The notes below the pieces were generated by a model. It had not been told where the DNA came from. It saw only the letters and a list, made by a program, of their open reading frames with translations, and searched no databases. A stretch of DNA of 64,000 nucleotides from Candidatus Nitrosocosmicus arcticus (GTDB taxonomy: Archaea > Thermoproteota > Nitrososphaeria > Nitrososphaerales > Nitrososphaeraceae), in contig NZ_ML675591.1 in NCBI RefSeq assembly GCF_007826885.1, positions 21,231-85,230 of the forward strand. Reading direction: 5' to 3'. The first letter of the stretch is position 1. Every line of letters begins with the position of its first letter. A program made the position numbers and the translations under genes. Shown here in pieces: positions 1 through 8,637 of this stretch.

Positions 1-91
1 TACGGCTACGCAGGAAGCAATATTCGCTGTAGAGGGAGCTACCATTATAGAAAAATACTGTGATTCCTGCGCAAAAAAGGAAATGAAATAA
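1..91 (+). CDS. Small CxxC zinc-ribbon protein, 3' part only (cassette copy 1)
   Basis: The window opens inside this gene; the reading frame begins at base 2 and ends with TAA at 89-91. The visible 29 residues hold the second CxxC pair (YCDSCAKK) and match almost residue for residue the C-termini of the genes at 6491, 17261 and 19820. About 140 bp of the downstream DNA is also shared with the copies at 6722 and 19988, up to the tRNA-Lys-type repeat at 231. The protein is probably a tiny cytoplasmic metal-binding protein; its function is unknown. Confidence 0.75.
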   Translation, partial: TATQEAIFAVEGATIIEKYCDSCAKKEMK

Positions 92-230
92 CAGATACCA
101 AAAGATCATTTTTCTGATTTTTACTCTCAAAATAGTCAAGGGTCGTTATTCCTGGGATCAATTGTGAAGATGAAATCAGAAAAAGATTTGTTTTAAAAGA
201 TGAAAATTAAGAATTACCCTATATCTTATA

Positions 231-298
231 CTTTCCTATATCGCTACTAAATCAGGTAGCTGGTTCGGTGGAAATCGTGAGGATATCACAGGGGTTTT
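231..298 (+). repeat. tRNA-Lys-end repeat, copy 1
   Basis: This copy has the leader (TATATCGCTACTAAAT), the core GGTTCGGTGG at 262-271, and a GATATC-centred tail (GTGAGGATATCACAGGGG). It lies about 140 bp downstream of the first CxxC gene. The core equals the plus-strand reading of the tRNA-Lys 3' end at 32871. The rest of 92-459 shows no gene. Confidence 0.8.
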
Positions 299-459
299 AA
301 TGATCAGTATGATAATTGGGTATTTATCGATGATACAGTTTGTGAAGGAGTTGATGACAACAAAAACATAATTTCAACTTCGGAGGTCAATGTCTCCTAT
401 TAGGGGCCTTGTCAACTAACCTTAAACAATGTGTATTTATCATCAACCCATTACCACAT

Positions 460-1002
460 CTACTTCTCAATTAACCAAATTGTCCTTTTAATCTCTGGAG
501 TCTGTCTATCTATGCCTGTGGCATTACTAAAAAATGAGAAACTCGAACTATTTGTAATGTCAAATTGGATAATTCCATGAAACAATTCGCCTTGGTCATT
601 GATTATTCCAATATCTGAAGAAATCCAACTAATGTTCTGTCCGTCTTCAGATGTAATCGTTCCTTTGGCTGCACTCTGAATTGTACCATCTGATAAATGA
701 GTATTTATGAAGGTCATATTATTGGTTACATTACCTACGTTTTTCATAACCGCTTTTTCGATAGCATAATCTTCGCTTACTATAGGTGGACCTGATGATA
801 AATTTTTAGATCCCAGGAAGGTCCCGGAGTATGCTTGATATACGGGAGCAGATATATTCAGTGAGTTTGTGACTAATGTGTTGAAAACGTGAATTGAACT
901 TTCATTCTCGTTTTGAAATGTTTGACTGAACACGTCTTTGTCAATTTGTAATATTATACTTGTACTAAATATTAACATAATAATTAATATGATAGACTGC
1001 AT
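460..1002 (-). CDS. Secreted hypothetical protein
   Basis: A protein of about 180 residues with an N-terminal hydrophobic segment (IILIIMLIFSTSIIL) that reads as a signal peptide or membrane anchor. A mostly beta-rich, Asn/Ser-rich domain with several N-x-S/T sequons follows. ATG at 1002 is preferred; an in-frame GTG three codons upstream (1011) is possible. No known family was recognised. It stands alone in its orientation, and the upstream 1012-1188 region is AT-rich and holds only promoter-like sequence. It is probably exported and bound to the cell surface. Confidence 0.65.
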   Translation of the reverse strand: MQSIILIIMLIFSTSIILQIDKDVFSQTFQNENESSIHVFNTLVTNSLNISAPVYQAYSGTFLGSKNLSSGPPIVSEDYAIEKAVMKNVGNVTNNMTFINTHLSDGTIQSAAKGTITSEDGQNISWISSDIGIINDQGELFHGIIQFDITNSSSFSFFSNATGIDRQTPEIKRTIWLIEK

Positions 1003-1188
1003 ATCAATCACAATGAAAGATTATATATAAAATTGCTTACGGCCTTATTTAGTAACCCAGGTTTTTCTAGTAAGAATATGCGGTTGTGATGGAATCAAGA
1101 TTTAGGAATGTGTATGAGGGTACTAACATGGATTCAGATATCGCCATATAATCATACAAATATAGAAGTGAAATATTTAGAGGTCTAA

Positions 1189-1380
1189 TTAATAGTCATT
1201 GTTATATTTCCTAATAATATTTGTAAGGTCAATAACCGGAACGTCAAAGAAACAGTAAGAAAACTAGCGCAACTCAAACTAAATTTTCATATACCATTAG
1301 TATATTCTGAGTTAGTTACATTCATGGAGTTTCATCCTCTCTATATTCCTAAGCAGATTGAAGAGAATAGTGAAGATTAG
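1189..1380 (+). pseudogene. Open gene fragment without a start codon
   Basis: An in-frame stretch of 63 codons ends at TAG 1378-1380 and follows a TAA at 1186. It has protein-like composition (CKVNNRNVKETVRKLAQ, then HIPLVYSELVTFMEFHP) but no usable ATG, GTG or TTG before the middle. It is probably the 3' remnant of a lost gene. The family was not recognised. Confidence 0.35.
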
Positions 1381-1457
1381 GAAACATTCAAAAAAAGTTT
1401 TTATCTATTAATAAGAAAGATCATAATATCAAATCGTACTATTACTCATTTAGGCAC

Positions 1458-2666
1458 ATGTCCAAAAAAATTATTACTATCAATTTATCCGTAATTGTAT
1501 TTTCTTTATTTTTCTTTGCATGGATCCTTTCAGGAACGCTTGTTTACCAAGTGACATATGCATCATCTTCTCCTTCATTTGAAATACAGGAAATGATCAA
1601 CGAAAATCGCGAATGGTTTCAAACTTATGGTAATAGCGATCTTAATTTAAAAAATAACTATACTGACATATTGGCTGTTAATTATTTTAGCGACGGAGAA
1701 ACTTTAAAGGCCACACTTTGGTTGAACGCTGGTATTAATAATTATACAAATTTTAGTTTCAAGAACCCCTTAAATAAAATAAACTATGGAATGCTTATTG
1801 ACGCTGATTCTAATACCGAAACAGGATACAGAGGAGCAGATTATGATTTCTATGTAGAATTATCAGGTGGCAACCTAAGTGCCTATCTATATCTACTTTC
1901 ATCAACTGGGGGCTATAGATTGTTAGATTCAAAAATAGACTTCACGGAACCTTTGGACGACTCTGGTGCATTCCTAGGTTCTGTGGACTTTGATTTAGAT
2001 TTGAGTTCAATAAATAATCCAAGCAATTACAATCTATTATTTTACTCGGCAGAGTCATTCCAGTTTAACGAAGTGAGACAATTTACATCTTGGGTTAATA
2101 TTCCTCCTCCGACATTACAGATAACAACGTCTCCAGGGGAAGTCTCGATAAGACAGGGAGAAAGTCTGATGGTTCCAGCACGAATAAAATCTACCACGGG
2201 ATTTTCAAACGACGTTGTTAATATTACACTATCAGGCGATAATAATCTTGATTATGCCATAGCATCTGGTTTCAACTCTAGTGAATTAATTGTAAATGTA
2301 GAAAGAATCCAGCCCCCATTGTTTGAGATTGAAATTCCCAAAGAAACTCCTTTGGGTATCTACTCAATTCCGTTGGTTGTTACCATAAGAGAGCCTTCTG
2401 AAGCTGTAATAACAAAACCGATATCTGTGGAGTCATTGGGCGGAAAAGTGGATCCAGAATTTGAAATAGCTAAAGAGTACCCAACCGTGGGTTATTTGAC
2501 CAAACCAATAAACTTGACAGTTACTGTAATTGCGCCCATGTCCACTAACGATCAGTTCAAGGAGTTTTGGGGCACATACGGATCCTTTATTGGCATTTTC
2601 GCTGGCGGTTTTATAGGTGCTTTTGCCAAGGATTTATTTGATAGAAGGAGGAAAAAAGAAAATTAA
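1458..2666 (+). CDS. Cell-surface protein with C-terminal membrane anchor
   Basis: A 402-residue protein with a signal peptide (hydrophobic residues about 10-32, ending near TYASSS). A beta-rich ectodomain follows, containing an acidic motif (DADSNTETGYRGADYDF) that could bind calcium. An Ig-like segment starts near residue 220 (TTSPGEVSIRQGES), similar in pattern to NEW3-type bacterial Ig domains. One Gly-rich transmembrane helix spans about 372-392, and the protein ends with a basic tail (DRRRKKEN). This is the layout of an archaeal protein anchored outside the membrane by its C-terminus. The start is ATG with no competing start nearby. The ligand or role is unknown. Confidence 0.75.
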   Translation: MSKKIITINLSVIVFSLFFFAWILSGTLVYQVTYASSSPSFEIQEMINENREWFQTYGNSDLNLKNNYTDILAVNYFSDGETLKATLWLNAGINNYTNFSFKNPLNKINYGMLIDADSNTETGYRGADYDFYVELSGGNLSAYLYLLSSTGGYRLLDSKIDFTEPLDDSGAFLGSVDFDLDLSSINNPSNYNLLFYSAESFQFNEVRQFTSWVNIPPPTLQITTSPGEVSIRQGESLMVPARIKSTTGFSNDVVNITLSGDNNLDYAIASGFNSSELIVNVERIQPPLFEIEIPKETPLGIYSIPLVVTIREPSEAVITKPISVESLGGKVDPEFEIAKEYPTVGYLTKPINLTVTVIAPMSTNDQFKEFWGTYGSFIGIFAGGFIGAFAKDLFDRRRKKEN

Positions 2667-2833
2667 AATGTTCCAAAAATAGATACCAACTGCATACAAA
2701 GAGATAATAAAAATAGAAACGATCCAATCAAATAGATATTTTGCTTTGATGACTACAACGTACTAAAAATTGTGAATAAAGGTTGAAAGTACGGACTAAT
2801 TAATCAATGTCCAATACATAAAAATAAAAAAAG

Positions 2834-3151
2834 TTAGGGAGGGCCAGGAGTTTTATTTTCACATGCAAAATAGTTTCCCTCCCCTGATGATATGCAACCT
2901 TGAATAAAGCCCTGGTAATATGCATGAGCGTAATGTGTTTCACTGTTACCGCAATCACTTTGTTGAGTTTGATTGTACGAGCCACTCTGGCCAGCTTCAA
3001 AGCCACTATGATAACACACCTGATTCTCACTATCATTGGCATCATCGTCATCGTCATCACTACTACCGTATGCCAAGTAGGTGCCGATTGACATAGGTAC
3101 CATGAGAGCACTTAGAAGGACTATCATTAACATGTATGATTCTAATTTCAT
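2834..3151 (-). CDS. Small secreted Cys-containing protein
   Basis: A 105-residue protein with a signal peptide (residues about 1-28), an acidic linker (SSDDDDDDANDSEN) and a small domain with four cysteines and repeated aromatic-x-x-G-x-x-x-G spacing (CYHSGFEAGQSG, YYQGFIQGC). The neighbour at 4099 has the same plan of signal peptide, short linker and aromatic/Gly/Cys domain, so the two may be distant paralogues. It is probably exported, with disulfides. The function is unknown. Confidence 0.65.
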   Translation of the reverse strand: MKLESYMLMIVLLSALMVPMSIGTYLAYGSSDDDDDDANDSENQVCYHSGFEAGQSGSYNQTQQSDCGNSETHYAHAYYQGFIQGCISSGEGNYFACENKTPGPP

Positions 3152-3338
3152 TGTATTGTAGTAGTAACCGAACTAGTATTTAACTTAGTAGCTGTTCCGT
3201 TGGCTCTGTTCCTTTGAAATGTTTTTAGATCCCCTGATGTCAGGAGCATACATAACTGGATTGAAAATTAAAAAGTGATCAAGGAATATATATTTCATTA
3301 CTCGCTCATAATAATACTAGCTGAACCTCGCTGCTATG

Positions 3339-3551
3339 TGTATAGTGGTGAAAATGGCGGAAATGGGGGGCTTAGCGGTAGGAGAATGTAGGTAGGCTAA
3401 TGGTGCTAATGGACAAGATTGTGGTTATGTAATGGGAGAAGGTAGTGAGGTTAATGGAGGAGGTGTTGCAACATTTGGTGGTAAAACTGGTCCTGATTGT
3501 AGTATATCAATAGGAGACTCGTGCTTTAACCAACCTGAAGGGACATTTTAA
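3339..3551 (+). pseudogene. Decayed Gly-rich secreted protein fragment
   Basis: Glycine- and asparagine-rich codons run here in two frames (SGENGGNGGLSG, then ANGANGQDCGYVMGEGS, ending GDSCFNQPEGTF at TAA 3549-3551) with a stop between them. No start codon or signal peptide survives. It is read as the 3' relic of a Gly-rich surface protein with a frameshift. Confidence 0.4.
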
Positions 3552-3655
3552 TCCTTTTAGACTGGTAAGAGTGCATTCATCATTTTAGACACTAACTTGT
3601 CGGGTGTTCCAGTAACCGTTGTCAAAAGGATCTTCCTATTACTGTTTTAACTGAA

Positions 3656-3754
3656 TTATTTATTCCTCAATTCATCTAACACCGGCCTTATCCTTTTTGG
3701 CATTATTTCAATAGTTTTTTGACTCTGTAAAGGGTAATCAAATATTTTAATTGT
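3656..3754 (-). pseudogene. Relic of a small protein C-terminus (RIRPVLDEL family), copy A
   Basis: A 32-codon in-frame stretch ends in KRIRPVLDELRNK and a stop. A second stretch at 24141-24239 ends in KRIRPVLDELKE and a stop, in similar context. The shared C-terminus and matching stop position suggest both descend from one small gene family whose 5' parts are lost. The flanks (3552-3655 and 3755-4098) show no gene. Confidence 0.4.
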
Positions 3755-4098
3755 TTAGCCAGAGCCATAATTCACCTATGCACACACCGCCGCCTATATA
3801 GACAGCGGTATAAGAATAATGATCCATATGCGAATGACTTTAAGACCTAAAAATTCAGGCTAGAATAATCGTCACTAAACCTCGTTATCAATACCATACC
3901 ATCATAATTAACACTACAGGTTTTTTAGGAATATTTGTCATTGTTCCATTCATTTAGTGTAGCATACTAACAATTAATAGAAAATCTAAAGCGAATAGTT
4001 AGAAGTCTTATTCAAAAGGGGAAAACGTATAATCTTGCTCCGGATTGGATTTCTAGGCGTTTTATTTTCGTTAATATACTTTTATACTACACCATTCA

Positions 4099-4362
4099 AT
4101 GACAATTGAATTGAACTATAAAATAGGATTACTGACTGTTGTGCTGGCATTCGTCTCAATGGCATTGATTCCATCTCTTTTGACACCTCAATCTGTTAAC
4201 GCAGCTTCGCATTGGTGTGAAGACCGCACCGACTCGGGGTCATGGAATCAGGGATGCAAGGATGGCTGGTATGACCATGACCATTGCAAGAAATACAGTC
4301 CAGGAAGTGGAGAATATGCCAGTGGATATAAAGTCGGTTGGGGAAAGGGCAGCTGTAAGTAA
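4099..4362 (+). CDS. Small secreted aromatic/Gly/Cys protein
   Basis: An 87-residue protein with a signal peptide (hydrophobic residues about 8-30, likely cleavage after VNAAS). The mature domain of about 52 residues has four cysteines (WCEDR, QGCKDGW, HCKKY, final SCK) and Gly/Tyr/Trp-rich spacing resembling the domain in the 2834-3151 protein. It is probably exported and disulfide-bonded. A tRNA-Lys-type repeat lies about 95 bp downstream. Confidence 0.65.
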   Translation: MTIELNYKIGLLTVVLAFVSMALIPSLLTPQSVNAASHWCEDRTDSGSWNQGCKDGWYDHDHCKKYSPGSGEYASGYKVGWGKGSCK

Positions 4363-4457
4363 TAATATATAACACTTTTTTTGAGTTAAATCTTTTTATA
4401 CCGTTTTATAATAATATCGGCAGTTTAGAATCCCTTTATCTAAGTGCAAGGTATTAT

Positions 4458-4541
4458 GTTACTATAAATAGGTAGCTGGTTCGGCGGTATTAAGTTCCGT
4501 ATACTATGCGGGTTCGGTGGTATGTGAAACAAATTTGACTC
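4458..4541 (+). repeat. tRNA-Lys-end repeat, copy 2 (double core)
   Basis: This copy has the leader ACTATAAATAGGTAGC, a first core (GGTTCGGCGG), the spacer TATTAAGTT, then CCGTATACTATGC followed by a second core GGGTTCGGTGG. The 24 nt from 4497 to 4520 are identical to 32858-32881, that is, the tRNA-Lys 3' end plus 13 nt of its outside flank. The tail (GTGAAACAAATTTGACTC) has a CAAATTTG centre. The remainder of 4363-4779 shows no gene. Confidence 0.85.
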
Positions 4542-4779
4542 CTTCCTATCACTCTAATTGAATAAAAACAATCCAACAGAATTTAAGAATTAAATGATTT
4601 GTAGATCTAGTTAATTCTCTCTATATGATCTTCTTCATGGTAAATCATATGAACTAACCTATCCTATAATATGAACAAAGAAATTTTGATTTTTACGATA
4701 TTAGTGATCGAGTAGTATTTTAGAACGGAAATATCTACAATAAAAGTTTTATCTATACGCTCATTATTTATGATCTATA

Positions 4780-5316
4780 ATGAAAGCATTGTCAAATATC
4801 GAATTTTTCGGATTATCATTTGTGCTGATAACAATATTGGCTTTAGAGATCAGTCTTCATTCTGATGCTTTCAGTCAGGAAAACAAGAAAAAGTATGACA
4901 TGGTATTACTAAGTCAAAATTACAATAGCAAAGGATTTGCCGATGAAATTGTTGGTGAGATTTTAAATAATGGAACAGACATTGCAAAATCAGTCGAAAT
5001 ATCTGTAGTCTTTTCTAATGATAGTGGAATTATAGGTTCCGAATCAAGTCGCCTTGATCCTACCACTATGAACTCCGGGGATAGATCGGTGTTTACTTTA
5101 CAACTAGTTGACGAAGTCATTAAGAGTAATGCTGAGAGATACGAATTTACCATTAAATGGCAGGATGAGCATTCAATAGACTATTTTGCGAGATTGACAG
5201 GAGGAGAGATAGCAGAAAATAGTGGTGGAGATGACAGTGGTGGAGATGACAGTGGTGGAGATGACAGTGGTGGAGATGACAGTGGTGGAGATGACAGTGG
5301 TGGAGGAGGCAACTAG
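4780..5316 (+). CDS. Secreted FxLYD-like protein with GGDDS tail
   Basis: A 178-residue protein with a signal peptide (residues about 8-28). An extracellular beta domain at about 40-140 has the pattern ADEIVGEILNNGTDIAKSV and VVFSNDSG, as in FxLYD-type domains, and the C-terminal tail is Gly/Asp/Ser. The tail comes from an exact 15-bp tandem repeat and may extend the domain from the surface or bind cations. The function is unknown; related FxLYD proteins are usually cell-surface proteins. Confidence 0.7.
   Translation: MKALSNIEFFGLSFVLITILALEISLHSDAFSQENKKKYDMVLLSQNYNSKGFADEIVGEILNNGTDIAKSVEISVVFSNDSGIIGSESSRLDPTTMNSGDRSVFTLQLVDEVIKSNAERYEFTIKWQDEHSIDYFARLTGGEIAENSGGDDSGGDDSGGDDSGGDDSGGDDSGGGGN
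5221..5298 (+). repeat. 15-bp tandem repeat inside coding sequence
   Basis: Five exact head-to-tail copies of AGTGGTGGAGATGAC encode SGGDD repeats, followed by a diverged sixth. Because the unit is a multiple of three, copy-number changes keep the reading frame, so the tail length may vary between strains. Confidence 0.9.
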
Positions 5317-5593
5317 GCGATAAATAAGACTTTTTCCAATTATTTCTAAATAGTAATCATTAAAAACTCGAAATAGTGGTGGAGCACAATCTAGTTTCGG
5401 AGAAAACTCATTATGACTTTCCCATAATACAAGGAAACTCCACAGAATAGGATAGCAGTGCAGCAGTGTAGTGTCCTAAAAATTTTAACTGTTTGAGATA
5501 GCCAGCCAGACGAAGCAATCACATATTCTTTTTGCTAAGTACCATACAAAATAAAATAATCTACTAACGTAAGCACCAACACGATTGAATGTT

Positions 5594-5660
5594 ATGTCGT
5601 TACCTAAATAAAAATCTGGTTCGGTGGTAAATGAAACAAATCTGACATGTTTCATTTACC
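5594..5660 (+). repeat. tRNA-Lys-end repeat, copy 3, with stem-loop tail
   Basis: The leader TCGTTACCTAAATA and core TGGTTCGGTGG are followed by a perfect 11-bp inverted repeat, GTAAATGAAAC at 5627-5637 against GTTTCATTTAC at 5649-5659, with an 11-nt loop. The right arm overlaps the stop codon of the minus-strand gene at 5652. The rest of 5317-5593 shows no gene. Confidence 0.8.
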
Positions 5661-5837
5661 CAAATGATCATTGGATGAATTTGGTAAAATATTATAATCT
5701 AAAAAGATATCCTTTGCTTTCTCAGTGTCGAAATAGCACCCAATAAGGAAACGATAACAAGCGAATATGAGCAGAAATAATATAAAATATACAATTGAAG
5801 TTGAATGATCAATATCGCTACTTTTAATACAATTCAT
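5652..5837 (-). CDS. Small membrane protein
   Basis: A 61-residue protein with one strong hydrophobic helix (IVYFILFLLIFACYRFLI) near residues 16-33. The start ATG follows directly on the stop of the upstream gene (TAA-ATG at 5838), so the two are probably translated from one message. This arrangement is the main reason to accept it. No family was recognised. Confidence 0.5.
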   Translation of the reverse strand: MNCIKSSDIDHSTSIVYFILFLLIFACYRFLIGCYFDTEKAKDIFLDYNILPNSSNDHLGK

Positions 5838-6197
5838 TTATTTTTTTGACCTTACTTCCCTTAGAACAGTTTCGTAATCTAAGTGGATATTTTTTCTCAT
5901 ATAAGGAATTAATTTGTAATGAATTGAATAATATTTCTTATCTTGAGTGAGAATTCCTTTAAGCAATAGTGATACCAGCCCCCCAGACATTTTTGAAATT
6001 GGAATTTTCTTCTCTATTGAAACCTTGTTTCTCATTTTATGATATTCCTCTGGTGTAAAATAATTCTTATTAAGTTCTAAAATTAAGGGCCAGATAATAT
6101 ATTCCCACATTAATCTACGATTTTCAGTGGAAGTCGCATATTTTCCCTTTCTATTTGAATGGGTAATGGCCTTATACGTATTCTTTTCTATAGTCAT
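5838..6197 (-). CDS. Hypothetical protein, possible winged-helix regulator
   Basis: A 119-residue basic, mostly helical protein. The central helices (ELNKNYFTPEEYHKM, then ISKMSGGLVSLLLKGIL) followed by a polar hairpin (TQDKKYYSIHYKL) resemble the spacing of a winged helix-turn-helix. This is inferred from pattern only. It is followed without a gap by the small membrane protein at 5652, suggesting a two-gene operon that ends at a tRNA-Lys-type repeat. Confidence 0.6.
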   Translation of the reverse strand: MTIEKNTYKAITHSNRKGKYATSTENRRLMWEYIIWPLILELNKNYFTPEEYHKMRNKVSIEKKIPISKMSGGLVSLLLKGILTQDKKYYSIHYKLIPYMRKNIHLDYETVLREVRSKK

Positions 6198-6490
6198 TTT
6201 CTCGCTTTAGAATATAAATGTCATGAGGTGCTCTCATGTAACATATAATACAACAAGTTTTATAACGTCATCTATTTGGTATCTCGTTGATTCTAATAGG
6301 TACATCTCATTCAATTGACTAGGTATTTAGAGATAGTGGTCCAAAAGTGATATGATTTCCATTTTATTATTCTGATTGATATTTGTGTATTATCATTTAG
6401 AACTAGTTGAAATCTCCATAATTCGATTTATAGTAACGATTAGAGTAACCTATCAGCGATATGCGTCATGACATACTTAATAAATACTAA

Positions 6491-6721
6491 ATGTATATAT
6501 ACGATATGATCAGCGAAAATAATTCTAATCCTACAGTGATGTCTTTACACTCTCCCTATAAGAAATTTTCATCGATAAGGGCATTCGTTGATGTTAGCGG
6601 AAAGACAAAATACTGTGTAAGTTGCAGTAATACGGCTACGCAGGAAGCAATATTCACTGCAGATGGAGCTTCCATTATAGAAAAATACTGTGATTCCTGC
6701 GCAAAAAAGGAAATGAAATAA
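6491..6721 (+). CDS. Small CxxC zinc-ribbon protein (cassette copy 2)
   Basis: The conserved 50-residue part starts at KKFSSIRAFVDV and has two CxxC pairs (YCVSC and YCDSC) about 25 residues apart, consistent with one zinc site. The first 20 or so residues differ from the copies at 17261 and 19820; starts at 6491 or at ATG 6539 are both possible. The 3' flank (6722-6860) is shared with copies 1 and 4 and leads into a tRNA-Lys-type repeat, so gene plus repeat behaves as one unit. The function is unknown. Confidence 0.7.
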   Translation: MYIYDMISENNSNPTVMSLHSPYKKFSSIRAFVDVSGKTKYCVSCSNTATQEAIFTADGASIIEKYCDSCAKKEMK

Positions 6722-6860
6722 CAGATATCATAAGATCATTTTTCTGATTTTTACTCTCAAAATAGTCAAGGGTCGTTATTCCTGGGATCAATTGTGAAGA
6801 TGAAATCAGAAAAAGATTTGTTTTAAAAGATGAAAATTAAGAATTACCCTACATCTCATA

Positions 6861-6932
6861 GCTTCCTATACCGTTACTAAAATAGAGAGCTAGTTCGGCG
6901 GTATTCGGCACCATTGAGTACGCGGGTTCGCT
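6861..6932 (+). repeat. tRNA-Lys-end repeat, copy 4 (diverged double core)
   Basis: The leader CCGTTACTAAAATAG, first core (AGTTCGGCGGTATT) and second core (CGGGTTCG) sit at the usual spacing, but both cores carry changes and no palindromic tail is clear. It lies about 140 bp after the stop of the CxxC gene, as in the other copies. Confidence 0.7.
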
Positions 6933-6959
6933 TATGGCTGGAGAATCTCATAGTTAGCT

Positions 6960-7200
6960 TCAGCCGCAGCAGCGGCAGGTCTCATATTTATAATAAGTTT
7001 GGGCATCACACAAGCCTTCTTCGGTAATTAGAGATGATACAGCCTCATCCAAATCGGCTGGGGGGTTTTTCTTGAACCTGAAATTGACCTTTAGTCATCA
7101 TCTCACCCAAGGTCAACACCTTTTGGTTGTCCTTTAACGGAGGAGGAGGACCAGGTACCTGTGTTGGGAAGCCTCTTGTTGGTATATTGGCTACTTCCAT
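6960..7200 (-). pseudogene. Frameshifted small gene with Cys-rich end
   Basis: ATG at 7200 overlaps the end of the 7191-7586 gene, so it was probably translationally coupled to it. The first frame reads MEVANIPTRGFPTQVPG and on to MMTKGQF. One extra base near 7085 then shifts the frame, and the continuation FRFKKNPPADLDEAV to KYETCRCCG ends at TGA 6960-6962. The restored product is about 78 residues with three cysteines near its end. The family was not recognised. Base composition is clearly richer in GC than nearby DNA. Confidence 0.5.
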
Positions 7201-7586
7201 TCCCAAACCTTCAAATGGAAATTGCCTCCTTCGTCGACGTCAAATTCCCAAACTCCCGGCACGCTATTTAACCTTGCAAATTTCGGCGAGGAAGCCTGCC
7301 AGATAACTCCACCCCGCCAGCTCGCCTTTAGGCCACTTCCGGTAGGTCGCCCTCTTCCATGAGCCCACACACCTATAGAGCCCCCATCTTTGGTTGTGCA
7401 GATTCCATGGAACTCTGCAATCAAGGTTCCTCCATGCGGGGTTGCGACCCCTGTATAGATAGATGAATAGTCTGTACCGAACAATTTGCCAGTTCCCTGA
7501 TAAGTCGCTTCCACTTTTCCGTCGGGGAGTGCCCTTATTCCTGCGAACTTTCCAGTTTCCTCGAATGCTAAATCTCCTAGAACCAT
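7191..7586 (-). CDS. Hypothetical beta-rich protein, GC-rich, likely acquired
   Basis: A 131-residue protein with alternating Gly and beta-prone residues (KVEATYQGTGKLFG, STPHGG-like turns, GVWAHGRGRPTGSG), suggesting a small beta-barrel with no signal peptide or membrane segment. By eye its GC content is well above that of the window, and it is coupled to the frameshifted gene at 6960. Both points suggest recent transfer, possibly from bacteria. The function is unknown. Confidence 0.65.
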   Translation of the reverse strand: MVLGDLAFEETGKFAGIRALPDGKVEATYQGTGKLFGTDYSSIYTGVATPHGGTLIAEFHGICTTKDGGSIGVWAHGRGRPTGSGLKASWRGGVIWQASSPKFARLNSVPGVWEFDVDEGGNFHLKVWEWK

Positions 7587-7797
7587 GTGACTGTGGAATC
7601 GATGACTGCTATTTATGCGTTCTCAGTTCCCCTTATGAATAGTAATACTATTACAACAAACTAACAAACCAATTTCCCATCTAAGAAACATATTAACGAT
7701 ACCGATATCCGTGAGTTCTTAGATAAATCGCATTGATCTAATCTGACGGGTATTAAAAGGACAGGTCTAAAACACCTATTAATAGTGTGTAATTTCC

Positions 7798-7868
7798 CGC
7801 GGGTTCGGTGGGATTAAGTTCCGTATGGTATAGGGGTCCGGTAAAATCATGAGGATATCCACATGGGT
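7798..7868 (+). repeat. tRNA-Lys-end repeat, copy 5 (double core, GATATC tail)
   Basis: The first core, GGGTTCGGTGGGATT at 7801-7815, is a 15-nt exact match to the tRNA-Lys end at 32871-32885. The spacer AAGTTCCGTATGGTATA and a second, weaker core (GGGGTCCGGT) follow, then the tail CATGAGGATATCCACATG. The leader seen in other copies is missing. The surrounding 7587-8007 region shows no other gene. Confidence 0.85.
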
Positions 7869-8007
7869 CTAATATAGGTTGGAATAATTTTTTGTATAAT
7901 AATTTAAACGAAAAGTTTGATTTCTGGTAAACAATAATTAAGTAATTTATGAATAAAGACATTTCATCAATAAGAACTTTATAACTTTTGTTTAATATTC
8001 AATATTA

Positions 8008-8190
8008 ATGAGCAATCCAACTGAAGAAAACAACAAGAAAAATAAAAACTTAGAACAGTCTCAAAATCAAGCATCAGAAATTGGTGATGCGGAAAACAAT
8101 CCAGAAACAAGTGCTCCTGCTGGAGATCTTAGAAAAGCAGCATTAGAGGCTACTGATAACAACGCCGACGATCAAAAAGAACCAGTTTGA
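8008..8190 (+). CDS. Small disordered acidic protein
   Basis: A 60-residue hydrophilic protein rich in Asn, Glu, Ala and Asp (SQNQASEIGDAENN, LRKAALEATDNNAD), with no hydrophobic core and no cysteine, so probably unstructured. An AT-rich promoter-like stretch (TTTATAACTTTTG) lies about 30 bp before the ATG. Proteins of this type can act as stress or crowding protectants, but that is a guess. Confidence 0.55.
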   Translation: MSNPTEENNKKNKNLEQSQNQASEIGDAENNPETSAPAGDLRKAALEATDNNADDQKEPV

Positions 8191-8637
8191 TCCTTATTAT
8201 TATTTTTCAATTTTGTTGTTCTAATACATAAATAATTCTGTATTTAATCACCTTCACCATATTCATTTGCTGAAACCTAGTCAGTGATCCTCTATGATAC
8301 TGCTATAATTTTGTCATCACAGCTTATTTTTACCCAATCTACATATAGATAATATACAAAGGAATTCATAGTATCACTTTAAATGAACAAAAAGGTATAT
8401 CTCTTGACAAGAAATTATGCCATTCTCTTGACCAAACAGAGTTGCCTTGAAAAATAACTTTTAAAAAAATTGGTCAATAATTATACTCTGAAGTAAGAAA
8501 GTTCGCTTATAACCGATTATACAAATAATGGAAAGATCAAAAGAAATTCTCAATCTTCCAAGTTATGTGTCCTTGGTTGTTGGAGATCTGATGGCATATA
8601 CAAACAACGGGGCATACTCTTAATAGAAAAAAGTAGA
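8191..8637. other. Intergenic region, one doubtful mini-ORF
   Basis: AT-rich DNA without a supported gene. A 31-codon plus-strand ORF at 8528-8623 (MERSKEILNLPSYV, VVGDLMAYTNNGAYS) has protein-like composition and could be a truncated gene start. No repeat core is present. Confidence 0.4.

Noticed and set aside
7753..7962. 69-residue minus-strand ORF
   Set aside because: It runs straight through repeat copy 5, and its residues are the antisense reading of the repeat core and tail. It has no family or independent support.
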